Positions 45,430-53,970 of a DNA stretch of 64,000 nucleotides are shown here, in pieces. Both the position numbers and the translations under genes were made by a program. Under the pieces are notes generated by a model. That model made no database searches. It was not told the DNA's origin and saw only the letters and a list, made by a program, of their open reading frames with translations. Numbering within the stretch: position 1 is the stretch's first letter; the number at the start of each line of letters is the position of its first letter. The stretch is from Natrinema sp031626495 (GTDB taxonomy: Archaea > Halobacteriota > Halobacteria > Halobacteriales > Natrialbaceae). The stretch spans positions 372,001 through 436,000 of the forward strand of contig NZ_JAMQOJ010000002.1 of the NCBI RefSeq assembly GCF_031626495.1, written 5' to 3'.

Positions 45430-46440
45430 ATGAGCGACGCCGCTACGTCACGTCCGATTCGGATCGGTATCGTCGGTCTGGGATACATCGGCACCACCGT
45501 CGGTGGGGGTTTCCACCGCCACCCGGACGCGAGCGTTCGCGCGATATGCGATCTCGACGCCGATCGACGCGAGGCGGTAGGTCGTGACTTCGACGTTCCC
45601 GCGGATCGGCGGTACGCCGACTACGGCGCGATGCTCGAGGAGAGAGCGATCGATGCGGTCCTCGTCGGGACGCCGCACACCCTCCACTACGGTCAGGTCG
45701 TCGCCGCCCTCGAGCGGGGCTGTCACGTCTACTGTGACAAGCCGTTGACGACCGACCTCGAGCGAGCGCGGGACCTCGCGACGCGGGCCGAGCGAAGCGA
45801 TCGGACCGTGATGGTCGGCTACCAGCGCCACCTGCAGACGGCGTTCCGAACGGCCCGCGAGCGGTTCGCCGACCGGGAGCCGACCTGGCTGACCGCGACG
45901 ATGACGCAGGACTGGATCGACGACTCCCGGGGGACGTGGCGGCTCGATCCCGAGCTGTCGGGCGGCGGGTTCCTGTACGACACGGGCAGTCACGTCCTCG
46001 ACGGCGTCCTCTGGACGACCGGCCTCGAGCCGGTCTCGGTCGCAGCGAGCATGGACTTCTACGGCGATGCGGAGCGGATCGACCGGCGGGCCCACCTCGA
46101 CGTTCGGTTCGAAAACGGCGCGACTGGGACGTTCTCCTTCCACGGCGACGCGCCCTCGGTCCGCGAACACCTCCACCTGTGGGACGACGAGGGGGCAATC
46201 TATCTCGAGGGGGCCCAGTGGGGATCCCGCGAGGTCGTCGAGATCGATTCCGACGCCGGGGAGTACGCGCCGTATATCGATCCGCGCCGCGAGCAGTCGC
46301 GGGCCGATGCCTTCCTCGAGAGCGTCGCCGACGGGACGGATCCGCCGGCAACGGTCGAGGACGCACGTCGAGTAACGGCGCTGACCGAGGCGGCGTACGA
46401 GGCGGCACGGACGGGTGATCGGATCGCGGTCGAGACGTGA
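45430..46440 (+). CDS. Gfo/Idh/MocA-family oxidoreductase
   Basis: This 336-residue protein starts at MSDAATSRPIRIGIVGLG (ATG 45430; the frame upstream to 45301 is weak). It has the Rossmann motif GIVGLGYIGTTVGGGF, then DAVLVGTPHTLHYG and CDKPLTTDLE (Lys-Pro of the Gfo/Idh active site), and a C-terminal domain that ends in DRIAVE. GFLYDTGSHVLDGVLW contains the conserved catalytic His-region. Acts on a sugar or polyol with NAD(P). Substrate unknown. Confidence 0.9.
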   Translation: MSDAATSRPIRIGIVGLGYIGTTVGGGFHRHPDASVRAICDLDADRREAVGRDFDVPADRRYADYGAMLEERAIDAVLVGTPHTLHYGQVVAALERGCHVYCDKPLTTDLERARDLATRAERSDRTVMVGYQRHLQTAFRTARERFADREPTWLTATMTQDWIDDSRGTWRLDPELSGGGFLYDTGSHVLDGVLWTTGLEPVSVAASMDFYGDAERIDRRAHLDVRFENGATGTFSFHGDAPSVREHLHLWDDEGAIYLEGAQWGSREVVEIDSDAGEYAPYIDPRREQSRADAFLESVADGTDPPATVEDARRVTALTEAAYEAARTGDRIAVET

Positions 46441-46798
46441 CTCGGGGCCGACTGACCGCGAACTGTCTCCGTCTCGTCGGTGCCGCTCGAGCGTCGGTCG
46501 CGAAGCGTCTCTCCCGCTCATCGGCGGCGATAATCATTCCATTTCTCGGTTCGTGCTCCCGGAAAAGACGTGTTTTCGACGGTCGATACGGACCGCAAGC
46601 GGTCGCCGACGAAACCGATGCCGTCCCTCGATTACAAGGGAATTACTCGGGCCCTACATCGTTCGGACAGGCGGGAACGAGGGGTAAAGCAACGAACGCG
46701 TCCACCGACGACCGACCGCCGGGTAAGAGTTCCATAGTCTCTCATCCCTTTCGGTTACAAGCCGGATAACTACAGTCGGTGCTGGCTATCAAACCGAT
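46441..46798. other. Intergenic stretch without a supported gene
   Basis: No coding sequence recognised. The right end is the promoter of the small zinc-ribbon gene. Confidence 0.4.
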
Positions 46799-47014
46799 AT
46801 GATCACCTGCACTAACTGCGAGACCGCCCAGTTCCTGCAGATCACGCAGAGCCGCGTCTACTTCGAGGACGGGGAGATGATCAACGAGATCTCCGAGACC
46901 TACGAGTGTACGCTCTGTGGGTCGACCGGCAAGTACATGTACGACGACGACTCCGACGAGGAGACCGTCACCGGCGAGGTCGAACACACCACCGAACGCC
47001 CGAAGTACGCCTGA
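46799..47014 (+). CDS. Small zinc-ribbon protein
   Basis: This 71-residue acidic protein has CTNC near the N-terminus and CTLC about 35 residues later (MITCTNCETAQFL, YECTLCGSTGKY), a typical rubredoxin-like zinc site. The C-terminus is a flexible acidic tail. It is a common kind of haloarchaeal small protein with no assigned role. It is convergent with the gvpM end of the gas vesicle cluster. Confidence 0.78.
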   Translation: MITCTNCETAQFLQITQSRVYFEDGEMINEISETYECTLCGSTGKYMYDDDSDEETVTGEVEHTTERPKYA

Positions 47015-47071
47015 CCGCCGGCCCCTCTCAGGGGCACGACCCGTCGAACAGTGGCCAGCGCACCCGTCTCC

Positions 47072-47395
47072 TTACTCCTCCGTGTGATTCCGGTCTCGAG
47101 CATCCTCGTGTGAACTCCCGACGCCGAGTTCGGTCAGCTCATCGGGAACTGTGGTCGGATCGGGGTCGTCGTACTGTCGTCGGCTGACTGCGGCCGATCG
47201 ACGAGTCGCGTCCCACTCCTCGAAGAGGCCGTACTCGGTCATCGTCTCCATGCCCGCTATCGCCGCCGTGAGCTTGATTCCCACGAGCGGAATCTCCGCG
47301 ACGGAGACGATCACGTCCGCCCGGAGGATCGCGCCGTCTCTGAGCAACACGTCGAGCACGTCGACGAGCGCGTCGTCGTCCTTTCGCGGTCTCAT
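47072..47395 (-). CDS. gvpM: Gas vesicle protein GvpM
   Basis: A 107-residue homologue of the shell protein GvpA that acts as an accessory or minor shell component. The GvpA-like core is VLLRDGAILRADVIVSVAEI followed by PLVGIKLTAAIAGMETM. The C-terminal 40 residues are unrelated to GvpA and acidic. The start at 47395 overlaps the gvpL stop by four bases, which is better than the longer frame that begins inside gvpL. It is the last gene of the leftward operon. Confidence 0.93.
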   Translation of the reverse strand: MRPRKDDDALVDVLDVLLRDGAILRADVIVSVAEIPLVGIKLTAAIAGMETMTEYGLFEEWDATRRSAAVSRRQYDDPDPTTVPDELTELGVGSSHEDARDRNHTEE

Positions 47396-48330
47396 GGCTG
47401 TGGGTTCGCGTGGTCGTTCGCCGCGGACGTTCCGTCGCCGCCACCACCCAGTTCCGGTGCGAACGTGTAGGGCGGCCACGGCCCCGTGAACCGGACCTCG
47501 AGACCGTCGTTCGCGGCCACGTCGTCGAGGATCGAGCCGATGGCCTCCTCGTCGTCCTCGTGGGCCAGCAGCGTGAGCCGACAGAGGGTCTCACCGTCGC
47601 TCGCGTCGCCGCCGGAACCGGCGGCCAGCTCGTCGGAGAGCTGCGCACTCGGTGACCGCTCGAGCGCGTGCACTTCCCGCGCTTCGGCGGCCAGCCGTTC
47701 CTCGAGGTCGGCGGTCACCGAGTCGCGGCGAGCCGCCCGCAGTTCGGTCAGCCGCTGGTCGAACCGCTTCTCGAGCAGGAACGCCGTCCCCTCCTCGGAG
47801 TCGCCGATCTGTTCGTCGAGTTCGCGCAATCGCTCGTCGTGCTCGATCAACGCCTCGTCGCTAATGGGATCGATCTCGACGACTTCGACGCGGTACTCCC
47901 AGTGGCCGGCCAGCCCAGAGAGGGCGCGCTCGAGGGTGCCTTCCTCCTCGCGGAGCCATTCGCGCACGCGGTCGTCGTCGCCCCGGAGGATCGTGTCGAA
48001 CTGGAACGGGATCGGCGTGCCGAAGGCCCGTCCGGCCTCGTCGACGACCGTCTGATGGCGGACGAGCCAGCGTCGGATCTGGGCGAGATTCGCCGAGTCG
48101 TAGATGCCGTCACAGGCGTGAACGACGGCTCCGATTCCGTCTTCGACGACGATCGAGACGGGTTCGCCGTCGACGCCGCTCGTCTCGAACTCGGCGTCCT
48201 CGTCGGCTCGCACGAGACAGTAGAGGTATCGACCCTCGTCGATCTCTGGCGTCTCGGCCGGATCCGGGGTCGCGTCTCCCTCGAGCGCTTCCATCCGTTC
48301 CGTCGGACTACTGGACCCGTTTTCGCTCAT
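47392..48330 (-). CDS. gvpL: Gas vesicle protein GvpL
   Basis: This 312-residue GvpF/GvpL-type protein has the family's N-terminal RYLYCLVRADEDAE, the FGTPIPFQFDTIL segment and C-terminal FTGPWPPYTFAPEL. An extra acidic 30-residue N-terminus and a Gly/Asp-rich C-terminal tail make it longer than GvpF. It is a minor protein needed in the assembly of gas vesicles. The start overlaps the gvpK stop by four bases. Confidence 0.93.
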   Translation of the reverse strand: MSENGSSSPTERMEALEGDATPDPAETPEIDEGRYLYCLVRADEDAEFETSGVDGEPVSIVVEDGIGAVVHACDGIYDSANLAQIRRWLVRHQTVVDEAGRAFGTPIPFQFDTILRGDDDRVREWLREEEGTLERALSGLAGHWEYRVEVVEIDPISDEALIEHDERLRELDEQIGDSEEGTAFLLEKRFDQRLTELRAARRDSVTADLEERLAAEAREVHALERSPSAQLSDELAAGSGGDASDGETLCRLTLLAHEDDEEAIGSILDDVAANDGLEVRFTGPWPPYTFAPELGGGGDGTSAANDHANPQP

Positions 48331-48671
48331 TCGCCCTCACCTCCGAACACCGAGTAGCCGGGTTTGCGAGCGGCGGTCGGCTCGCCGTGAAGCTGTTCGA
48401 TCGCGTCGTTGACCAGCCCGTCCAGATCGCCGCGGAGGTCGTCGACGCCGTCTTCGATCCCCTCGTCGTCTTTGAGCCGCTCGATCTCGGCCTCGATCGT
48501 CGCGAGCTGGCTCCCGAGTCGTTCGATCTCCTCGTCCGAGAGGTTCCCCGACTCCATGCGGCGGACCGCCTCCCGCTCGAGCGCCTCGATCAGGAGTTCG
48601 ACGACGGTGACGATCAGCGTCATCAGCCCATCGCGTGCGTCCTCGCCGTCGCCTACATCGATCGCCGTCAC
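48327..48671 (-). CDS. gvpK: Gas vesicle protein GvpK
   Basis: A 114-residue helical protein with the GvpK core: GLMTLIVTVVELLIEALERE followed by RRMESGNLSDEEIERLGSQL. It is an accessory protein of gas vesicle formation, with a helix rich in Glu and Leu. Four-base overlaps with gvpJ and gvpL show translational coupling. The start is ATG 48671. Confidence 0.93.
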   Translation of the reverse strand: MTAIDVGDGEDARDGLMTLIVTVVELLIEALEREAVRRMESGNLSDEEIERLGSQLATIEAEIERLKDDEGIEDGVDDLRGDLDGLVNDAIEQLHGEPTAARKPGYSVFGGEGE

Positions 48672-49255
48672 GACTCGTCCCCCTCAGATTCCGTCTTCGC
48701 CTCCGGGGCGGCGTCCTCGGTTTCGGACTCAGACTCCTCGTCTGACTCGGCCGCTTCCGTCTCGCTGTCATCCGCGTCGGAATCGTCGTCGCTGAGCAGG
48801 TCGAAGCCGCCGCTGGTCGGCCGCTCGGGGTCCGGTCTGGCACCGAGGCGCTGGCTCACCAGGTCCTCGTCGTCGCGAGCCTGTTGGCTCTCGTCGGCAG
48901 GCTCGCCGTCGTCGTCGCTCCGGTCGGGATCCGTATCCGATTCCGCGGTGGCGTTGACGCCTCGAGTCGGATCGATCACCGGATTCGGCCGCTCTGCCTC
49001 CGCGATTTCGGGATCGTCGACCGCTTCGGCGACCCGCTGCATGTCCGTCCCTTCGGGGAACTCGAGGCCGTACTTCGCCGCGGTCTCGAAGGAGGCGATC
49101 GCGGCCCGGAGCTGGACGCCGAGCAGTTGCGTGTCGCCGATCGAGACGGCGATGTCGGCGTTGATGACGATGCCCTTGTCGAGCAGCATCTCGACGACTT
49201 CGGCGAGGTCGGCCTTCTGTCGGCTGGGCTGGAACTCATCGACCATCTCCGTCAC
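48668..49255 (-). CDS. gvpJ: Gas vesicle protein GvpJ with long acidic tail
   Basis: This GvpA-like protein has the core LAEVVEMLLDKGIVINADIA followed by TQLLGVQLRAAIASFETA, then an extension that makes it 195 residues, clearly longer than most GvpJ proteins. The extra about 110 residues are dominated by Asp, Glu and Ser (SDDDSDADDSETEAAESDEE). The core should act with GvpM in nucleation of the vesicle. The tail is probably disordered; its function is not known. It lies 68 bases downstream of the previous gene, with no overlap. Confidence 0.92.
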   Translation of the reverse strand: MTEMVDEFQPSRQKADLAEVVEMLLDKGIVINADIAVSIGDTQLLGVQLRAAIASFETAAKYGLEFPEGTDMQRVAEAVDDPEIAEAERPNPVIDPTRGVNATAESDTDPDRSDDDGEPADESQQARDDEDLVSQRLGARPDPERPTSGGFDLLSDDDSDADDSETEAAESDEESESETEDAAPEAKTESEGDES

Positions 49256-49323
49256 CTCCGTGACAGCGTGGCCGCTGGTCGGTTATCGGTCCCTCACAGC
49301 CGCTCGGTCGCCGCAGTGGTGGA

Positions 49324-50232
49324 TCAGTCATTGGATTCCCTCCGTCGTCGTTCCCGCTCGAGTTCGAAGCGGCGGCCGTAGATCCGTTTCCGCGTGGGTG
49401 CCGTCGAGAGCTTGACCTCCCGTGGCACCGTCGAGTAGCGCGCGCCGCCGCCGAGATCGGCTCTGTCGGTCGAGATCGTCGACGCCGCCGTCGGATTCCG
49501 CGAGTTCGTACTCGTGTCCTGGCGGCGCATCTTCTCGCGATTGAACTCGTACAGCCGCTCGAATTTCGCGTGCGTCTCGAGCAGCGCCGCGCGGAAGGCG
49601 TCGATGCCTTCGATGGCCTGCTGCTGGATGGCCGCCTGATACGCTTCGGGGTCGTCAGCGACGTCTATGTCGCCGAGCGCTTGCGTCGCGGCCTCCGTCG
49701 TGTCCATATCTGTCTCGAGCAGTTCGCCATCTTCACCGAACAGGCGCTCGTCGCTGGCCGCGATCTCCGAAACGGCCTTTTCGACCGTGCCGGCGTCGGC
49801 GCTGTCCTCGAGGTCATCGAGGGCGTCGTCAAGTTCGCGCTTCTCCTCCCAGAGCCCGGTCAGGTCCGCGGCGTTCCAGGTCTCGAGCAGGTCGATCGCG
49901 TCGAACAGCTCCCTGAACGCCACCAGCTCGGTCGCGTCCGTGTCCTCGTCGGCCAAAACGGCGGGGAGCTTGCCGACCTCGATCGCGTCGAGGAGCTCCT
50001 CTTCCTCGACCGCCTCCGGAAGTTCGGAGAGGTCCATCTCTTCGAGCAGTTCACCGACCTCCGCGGCGACCCGCGCGAGAGCGTCGATATCGCCGATCAG
50101 CGACTCGACGACGTCGTCGTCGAGGTCATCGATCGCGTCGGCGTCGGCGAGGGCCGTATCGAGCCGCTGGAGGCCCTCGGTCGCGTCCGCGAGCAGCGCG
50201 GCAAACTCGTCGTCGGACTCGGCGTCGCTCAT
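49324..50232 (-). CDS. Large acidic protein in the gvpI position
   Basis: This 302-residue protein sits where gvpI is expected (between gvpH and gvpJ) but is far larger than known GvpI proteins. The N-terminal 230 residues are strongly acidic and helical (LLADATEGLQRLDTALADAD, VGELLEEMDLSELPEAVEEE). The last about 65 residues turn basic and Ser/Thr/Arg-rich (REVKLSTAPTRKRIYGRRFE), which is the part most like GvpI. Its ATG overlaps the gvpH stop by four bases. It may be a GvpI fused to an acidic extension or a new gas vesicle accessory protein. Confidence 0.75.
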   Translation of the reverse strand: MSDAESDDEFAALLADATEGLQRLDTALADADAIDDLDDDVVESLIGDIDALARVAAEVGELLEEMDLSELPEAVEEEELLDAIEVGKLPAVLADEDTDATELVAFRELFDAIDLLETWNAADLTGLWEEKRELDDALDDLEDSADAGTVEKAVSEIAASDERLFGEDGELLETDMDTTEAATQALGDIDVADDPEAYQAAIQQQAIEGIDAFRAALLETHAKFERLYEFNREKMRRQDTSTNSRNPTAASTISTDRADLGGGARYSTVPREVKLSTAPTRKRIYGRRFELERERRRRESND

Positions 50233-50780
50233 TCGTCGTCCCCCGGCCGGACTGCGACCGTGAGCACGCCGTTTTTGATCGTCGCTTCCGACGAGGTCTC
50301 GTCCCAGGGAACGTCGATACGATCGAGTTCGCTCCCCTCGACGGCGATCACGAGCGTCGAATCGTCGAAGCCGACCGTCACGTCCTCCGGATCGGCACCG
50401 GCGATATCTGCGGTCACGAGCAGTTCGCCCTCGTAACTCCGAGCCGTCACGTTGTGATCGCTCGAGGGCCCCGACGACCGAATTCGTCGCTTTCGCGACC
50501 GACCGGCGTCGTCGGTTCGGTCCTCGTCGTCGGTCGGCCGTCTACCGAGCGGCGAATCGTCCGCCGAGAGCCCGTCGCCCTTTCGGATCGAGATGTCGTA
50601 GTCGAAGACGGTCCGATCGCCGCGGCGGCGACCCGACCGCGACGTCGTGCCGTCGTCGAGCGATTCCAGCGCGGAGAGCAGGCTCGAGAGCCAGTGATCG
50701 TTCTCGTCGGTCTGACTCTCGTCGGATCGGTGGTCGTCGGTCGATTCGTCGCGGTCGTCGTCCGGAACTCTGTCGCTCAT
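50229..50780 (-). CDS. gvpH: Gas vesicle protein GvpH, Hsp20-like
   Basis: This 183-residue protein has an alpha-crystallin/Hsp20 type core in the C-terminal half: SYEGELLVTADIAGADPEDV followed by VGFDDSTLVIAVEGSELDRI and VLTVAVRP. The N-terminal part is acidic and disordered, with a Lys/Arg patch (RSRKRRIRSSG). GvpH is a minor chaperone-like component known to stabilise gas vesicle proteins. Its start ATG shares its first base with the gvpG stop (TAATG). Confidence 0.92.
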   Translation of the reverse strand: MSDRVPDDDRDESTDDHRSDESQTDENDHWLSSLLSALESLDDGTTSRSGRRRGDRTVFDYDISIRKGDGLSADDSPLGRRPTDDEDRTDDAGRSRKRRIRSSGPSSDHNVTARSYEGELLVTADIAGADPEDVTVGFDDSTLVIAVEGSELDRIDVPWDETSSEATIKNGVLTVAVRPGDDE

Positions 50781-51034
50781 TATCGTTTCACCTCTACGCG
50801 ACCGCTCGAGAGCCGCTCGTGAACGTCGCGGGCGGTCTCGAGTTCGGCCTCGAGTTCGTCCTTGCGTCGTCGGTACTCCGCCTCGGATCGTTCGCCGAGT
50901 TCGTACAGCAACTGATTCTCCTTGAGTTCGTCCTGGATGGCCTCTACGTCGTACATCTCGTCGAGCGCGATGGAGTGGAGCGCGTTGACGATGCCCATGA
51001 AGGGCCGGAACAGGAGGTCATCGAGGACGAACAT
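50780..51034 (-). CDS. gvpG: Gas vesicle protein GvpG
   Basis: The short 84-residue GvpG has the family's opening MFVLDDLLFRPFMGIVNALH and a helical end rich in Glu/Arg (GERSEAEYRRRKDELEAEL). It is an accessory factor of gas vesicle assembly. Two bases separate it from the gvpF stop, and its own stop overlaps gvpH. Confidence 0.93.
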   Translation of the reverse strand: MFVLDDLLFRPFMGIVNALHSIALDEMYDVEAIQDELKENQLLYELGERSEAEYRRRKDELEAELETARDVHERLSSGRVEVKR

Positions 51035-51036
51035 GG

Positions 51037-51660
51037 TTACTGTTTGGCTCCGATTTTCACGTCGACGAAGCTGTAGGGTGCGAACGGCCCGGTGTACTGG
51101 ACTAGCAGTTCCTCGTGGTCGTCTTCGAAGTCGGCGACCGCTTCGTCGAACGCCTCGCGCTCGTCTTCGTCGACGAGGTACGAGCGGTTGAGCACGAGAC
51201 GGTCGCTGAACAGGCCGTTTTCGACCGACTGATCCGCGATCGAATCGAATCGATCCGCGACCTCGTCTTCGATCTCGTCGGGATCGACGTCGGCGTCTTC
51301 CTCGCGCACGAGTTTGAGACCGAGTTCGATCTTCCCCTCGATATCGTTCATCGCGCGTCTGAACGCCGGTCGTGCGCCGCGCAGGACGTTCTTGAGTTCT
51401 CGTTCGCCCTCGAAGGCCATCCCGAACTGCATCGGGACGACAGTGGTGCCGCCGTCGTAGTCCATGATCTCTCTGAGGACCTCGTCGTGAATCTGGGCGT
51501 CCTCGTCGGTCTCCTCGGGGTCGGTGGTGTCGATGTCCGAGACGACGGCTCCGAATCGCCGATGGGAAACCGTGTGGACGCGCTCCGCGCCGGCGACGGC
51601 TTCGGTCTCGAACTCGACGTCGTCGCCCTCGACGATGCCGTATACGTACGGATGGCTCAT
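51037..51660 (-). CDS. gvpF: Gas vesicle protein GvpF
   Basis: This 207-residue protein is the first gene of the leftward operon and is complete: YVYGIVEGDDVEFETEAVAG, VVPMQFGMAFEGERELKNVL and the C-terminal TGPFAPYSFVDVKIG are the GvpF/GvpL signature stretches. It binds GvpA and is thought to prevent its early aggregation. Upstream, a nine-codon frame (MKVQRVIRR) ends at its start (ATGA overlap), and a shared region of about 390 bases to gvpA must hold both promoters. Confidence 0.94.
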   Translation of the reverse strand: MSHPYVYGIVEGDDVEFETEAVAGAERVHTVSHRRFGAVVSDIDTTDPEETDEDAQIHDEVLREIMDYDGGTTVVPMQFGMAFEGERELKNVLRGARPAFRRAMNDIEGKIELGLKLVREEDADVDPDEIEDEVADRFDSIADQSVENGLFSDRLVLNRSYLVDEDEREAFDEAVADFEDDHEELLVQYTGPFAPYSFVDVKIGAKQ

Positions 51661-52050
51661 CTACGGATCACTCGCTGAACCTTCATCGAGTCCCTCGTAC
51701 TGGATCTGAAGACATTACTTGCGGCCCGTTACGGATCCGTAACCGAACCCCACGGCTCGATAAGCGCGTGCGTAATCCGTCGAATCGGCCGATCGTGGGG
51801 CGGTTGAGTGACATTGAATCGATAATCGTACCCTCTAACGCCAGCGTGACGGCGTGGAGTATCGTCACGGACGGTACGCCGCCACGGCGGGTTACGGTAG
51901 TGCTTGCAGTCGCAGCCGTTCTCGTTCCGATTTCGCCTTACTGTTGACATATCGGACAGCAGCGTGTGCATCGCTAACAGGATCAGACGGTCGAGACTTG
52001 CAAACGCAGCGCGAGCCGTGTTACGCTCTCCACCTCTACGTTCGCTGTAT
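51661..52050. promoter_or_regulatory. Divergent gvpF/gvpA promoter region
   Basis: No gene is supported in these 390 bases. For gvpA a weak TATA-like tract and no strong ribosome binding site are visible before the ATG at 52051, and the AT-rich CTTACTGTTGACATATCGG near 51937-51955 may be part of the promoter. TGCAAACG at 51999-52006 equals a half-site of the palindrome at 54503-54523. Confidence 0.45.
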
Positions 52051-52323
52051 ATGGCACAACGAACACCGAACTCATCCAGTCTCGCCGAAGTACTCGACCG
52101 CGTACTCGACAAGGGCGTCGTCATCGACGTCTGGGCGCGTATCTCCGTGGTCGGGATCGAGCTACTGACGGTCGAGGCTCGCGTCGTCGTCGCCTCGGTC
52201 GACACCTTCCTGCACTACGCGGAGGAGATCGCGAAAATTGAGCAGGCCACCGCCGAGGGCGACGTCGAGGAACTCGAGGAACTCGAGGTAGAGCCGCAGG
52301 CCGAAACGACGACGACGCAGTAA
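52051..52323 (+). CDS. gvpA: Major gas vesicle shell protein GvpA
   Basis: The 90-residue protein is the main structural subunit of gas vesicles. Its core is LAEVLDRVLDKGVVIDVWAR followed by ISVVGIELLTVEARVVVASV and a helical DTFLHYAEEIAKIEQA, the classic alpha-beta-beta-alpha pattern. A Glu-rich 20-residue tail extends past the usual end. The start at 52051 follows CGCTGTAT with no clear ribosome binding site. It heads a rightward operon with gvpN and gvpO. Confidence 0.96.
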   Translation: MAQRTPNSSSLAEVLDRVLDKGVVIDVWARISVVGIELLTVEARVVVASVDTFLHYAEEIAKIEQATAEGDVEELEELEVEPQAETTTTQ

Positions 52324-52328
52324 CCCCT

Positions 52329-53354
52329 ATGGCGAACCACACGTCGCGCAAGCGCAAGGTCCGCGGTCGAAAGATCACGGCCGATCGCGAGCAGAAGGAG
52401 GGTCGGAAGTCGAAGAAAGAGCTTGCGCGAAAGACGTCGAACGCCGGCGAACGCGACGGCGACAGCCCACTCTCCGATCCAGAGACGGTCGTCCCCGAAC
52501 CGTTCGTCGAGACGGACGCCGTCGAGTCCCTCCAGGGGCGGATCACGGGCTGGCTCGAGGCCGACCAGCCGGTCCACCTGATCGGGCCGACGGGGTCGGG
52601 TAAGACGGCGCTCGCGCTGTCGGCCGCCGCCGAGCGCGGTCGGCCGGTCGTCTGGCTCAACGGCGACGAGGCGATCGATACGGCCGCGCTCGTCGGCGCC
52701 CACGCCGGCGGCGAACGCTACGAGGAGAACGACCAGTTCGTCAGCGGCGTCAGCAAGAAGACGGAGATCGTCCGCGAACGCTGGGTCGACAATCCCCTCT
52801 CGGTCGCCGTCCGCGAAGGCGCGACGCTCGTCTACAACGAGTTCTCGCGCAGCGATCCCGCCGCCCACAACGTCCTGCTCTCGGTCTTCGAGGAGGGCGT
52901 TCTGGAGCGGCCGGGCAAGCGCGGCGAGGACCGAACGATCGACGTCCACCCCGAGTTTCGGGCGATTCTCACGTCCAACGACGTGGAGTACGCCGGCGTC
53001 CACGAACAGCAGGACGCGCTACTCGACCGCTTCATCGGCGTTCACATCGACTACTACGACGAGGAGACCGAACGCCAGATCGTCGCGGCTCACGTCGACC
53101 TTTCGGAAGACGCCGTCGACACCGTCGTCGCGACGACGCGAGCGCTCCGCGACGAACTCGAGATCGTCGTCGGCACGCGCGCGGCGATCACGGCCGCGAA
53201 GGGCCTCACCGTCTTCGACGGCCACACCGACGACGGCGAGTTCGACGACGAGACGCTATCGAACGTCTTCACCGACGTTCTCGCGCCGAAAGTCGCAGGC
53301 GACGACGAGGACGACGTCGACGAACTGCGATCGAAGATCACCGAAGCGATCTGA
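52329..53354 (+). CDS. gvpN: Gas vesicle AAA+ ATPase GvpN
   Basis: The 341-residue MoxR-like AAA+ ATPase has Walker A GPTGSGKTAL, Walker B-like TLVYNEFSRSDP and a sensor region ILTSNDVEYAG. A basic N-terminal tail (KRKVRGRKITADREQKEGRK) is typical of halophilic GvpN. It supports growth of gas vesicles beyond the small bicone stage. It starts five bases after gvpA. Confidence 0.95.
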   Translation: MANHTSRKRKVRGRKITADREQKEGRKSKKELARKTSNAGERDGDSPLSDPETVVPEPFVETDAVESLQGRITGWLEADQPVHLIGPTGSGKTALALSAAAERGRPVVWLNGDEAIDTAALVGAHAGGERYEENDQFVSGVSKKTEIVRERWVDNPLSVAVREGATLVYNEFSRSDPAAHNVLLSVFEEGVLERPGKRGEDRTIDVHPEFRAILTSNDVEYAGVHEQQDALLDRFIGVHIDYYDEETERQIVAAHVDLSEDAVDTVVATTRALRDELEIVVGTRAAITAAKGLTVFDGHTDDGEFDDETLSNVFTDVLAPKVAGDDEDDVDELRSKITEAI

Positions 53355-53412
53355 CCGACAGGAGGCGACCGATCGACCCGTACGAACCACATAACGAACC
53401 GAATCCAGACCA

Positions 53413-53970
53413 ATGGCCGAAGCCGACGTGCAATCACGAGAGCAGTGCAAGGCCATAACCGAGGACGGCGAGCGCTGCTCACGGCAAGCCCGGGACGACG
53501 GCTTCTGCTACCAGCACGACGAGAGTGATCCAACAGTGAGCGACAGTCAGGCAACTCAAGAGGAGGAACGGGCCGAACGAACGGACGAGACGGCCGAACG
53601 CGAACGCGAGACGCGGAAATCGGAATCTCGCGAGGCGGTCGACATGACCGCCGAGGAGAAGACCGACCCCGAGGAGACGAACGCGGACGCCGACACCGAA
53701 CAGGAGGAGATCGCCGGCATCCTCGCGATCCGAAAGGCCGTTCAGTCGACCGCGGGCGAACTCATCGGCCACGAGTTCGACGGCGTCAGCGAGATCACCC
53801 CCACCGACGACGGCTGGCGTGCCGTCGTCGAAGTCGTCGAGCGTCGCGCCGTCCCCGATACCCAGGACATCATCGGCCGCTACGAGATCGAACTCGACAC
53901 CGACGCCACCGTCCACGGCTACCGACGGCTCGACCGCTACCGGCGCGGCGACACCGCCGAGTTCGAGTGA
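53413..53970 (+). CDS. gvpO: Gas vesicle protein GvpO with N-terminal Cys/His zinc-binding motif
   Basis: The C-terminal 80 residues are halophile-type GvpO: ELIGHEFDGVSEITPTDDGWR, VEVVERRAVPDTQDIIGRYE, RLDRYRRGD. The N-terminus is unlike the family as I know it: Cys12, Cys22, Cys32 and His35 in the pattern C-x9-C-x9-C-x2-H with GERC and FCYQH, a DUF5763-like zinc site. A Glu-rich linker of about 60 residues joins the parts. GvpO is required for gvp gene expression or vesicle formation in Halobacterium. The zinc motif could add DNA, RNA or protein contact. Confidence 0.9.
   Translation: MAEADVQSREQCKAITEDGERCSRQARDDGFCYQHDESDPTVSDSQATQEEERAERTDETAERERETRKSESREAVDMTAEEKTDPEETNADADTEQEEIAGILAIRKAVQSTAGELIGHEFDGVSEITPTDDGWRAVVEVVERRAVPDTQDIIGRYEIELDTDATVHGYRRLDRYRRGDTAEFE

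Noticed and set aside
51661..51691. Nine-codon ORF ending at the gvpF start
   Set aside because: It could be a leader peptide, but there is no ribosome binding site or codon evidence; it was left as a note in the gvpF entry.
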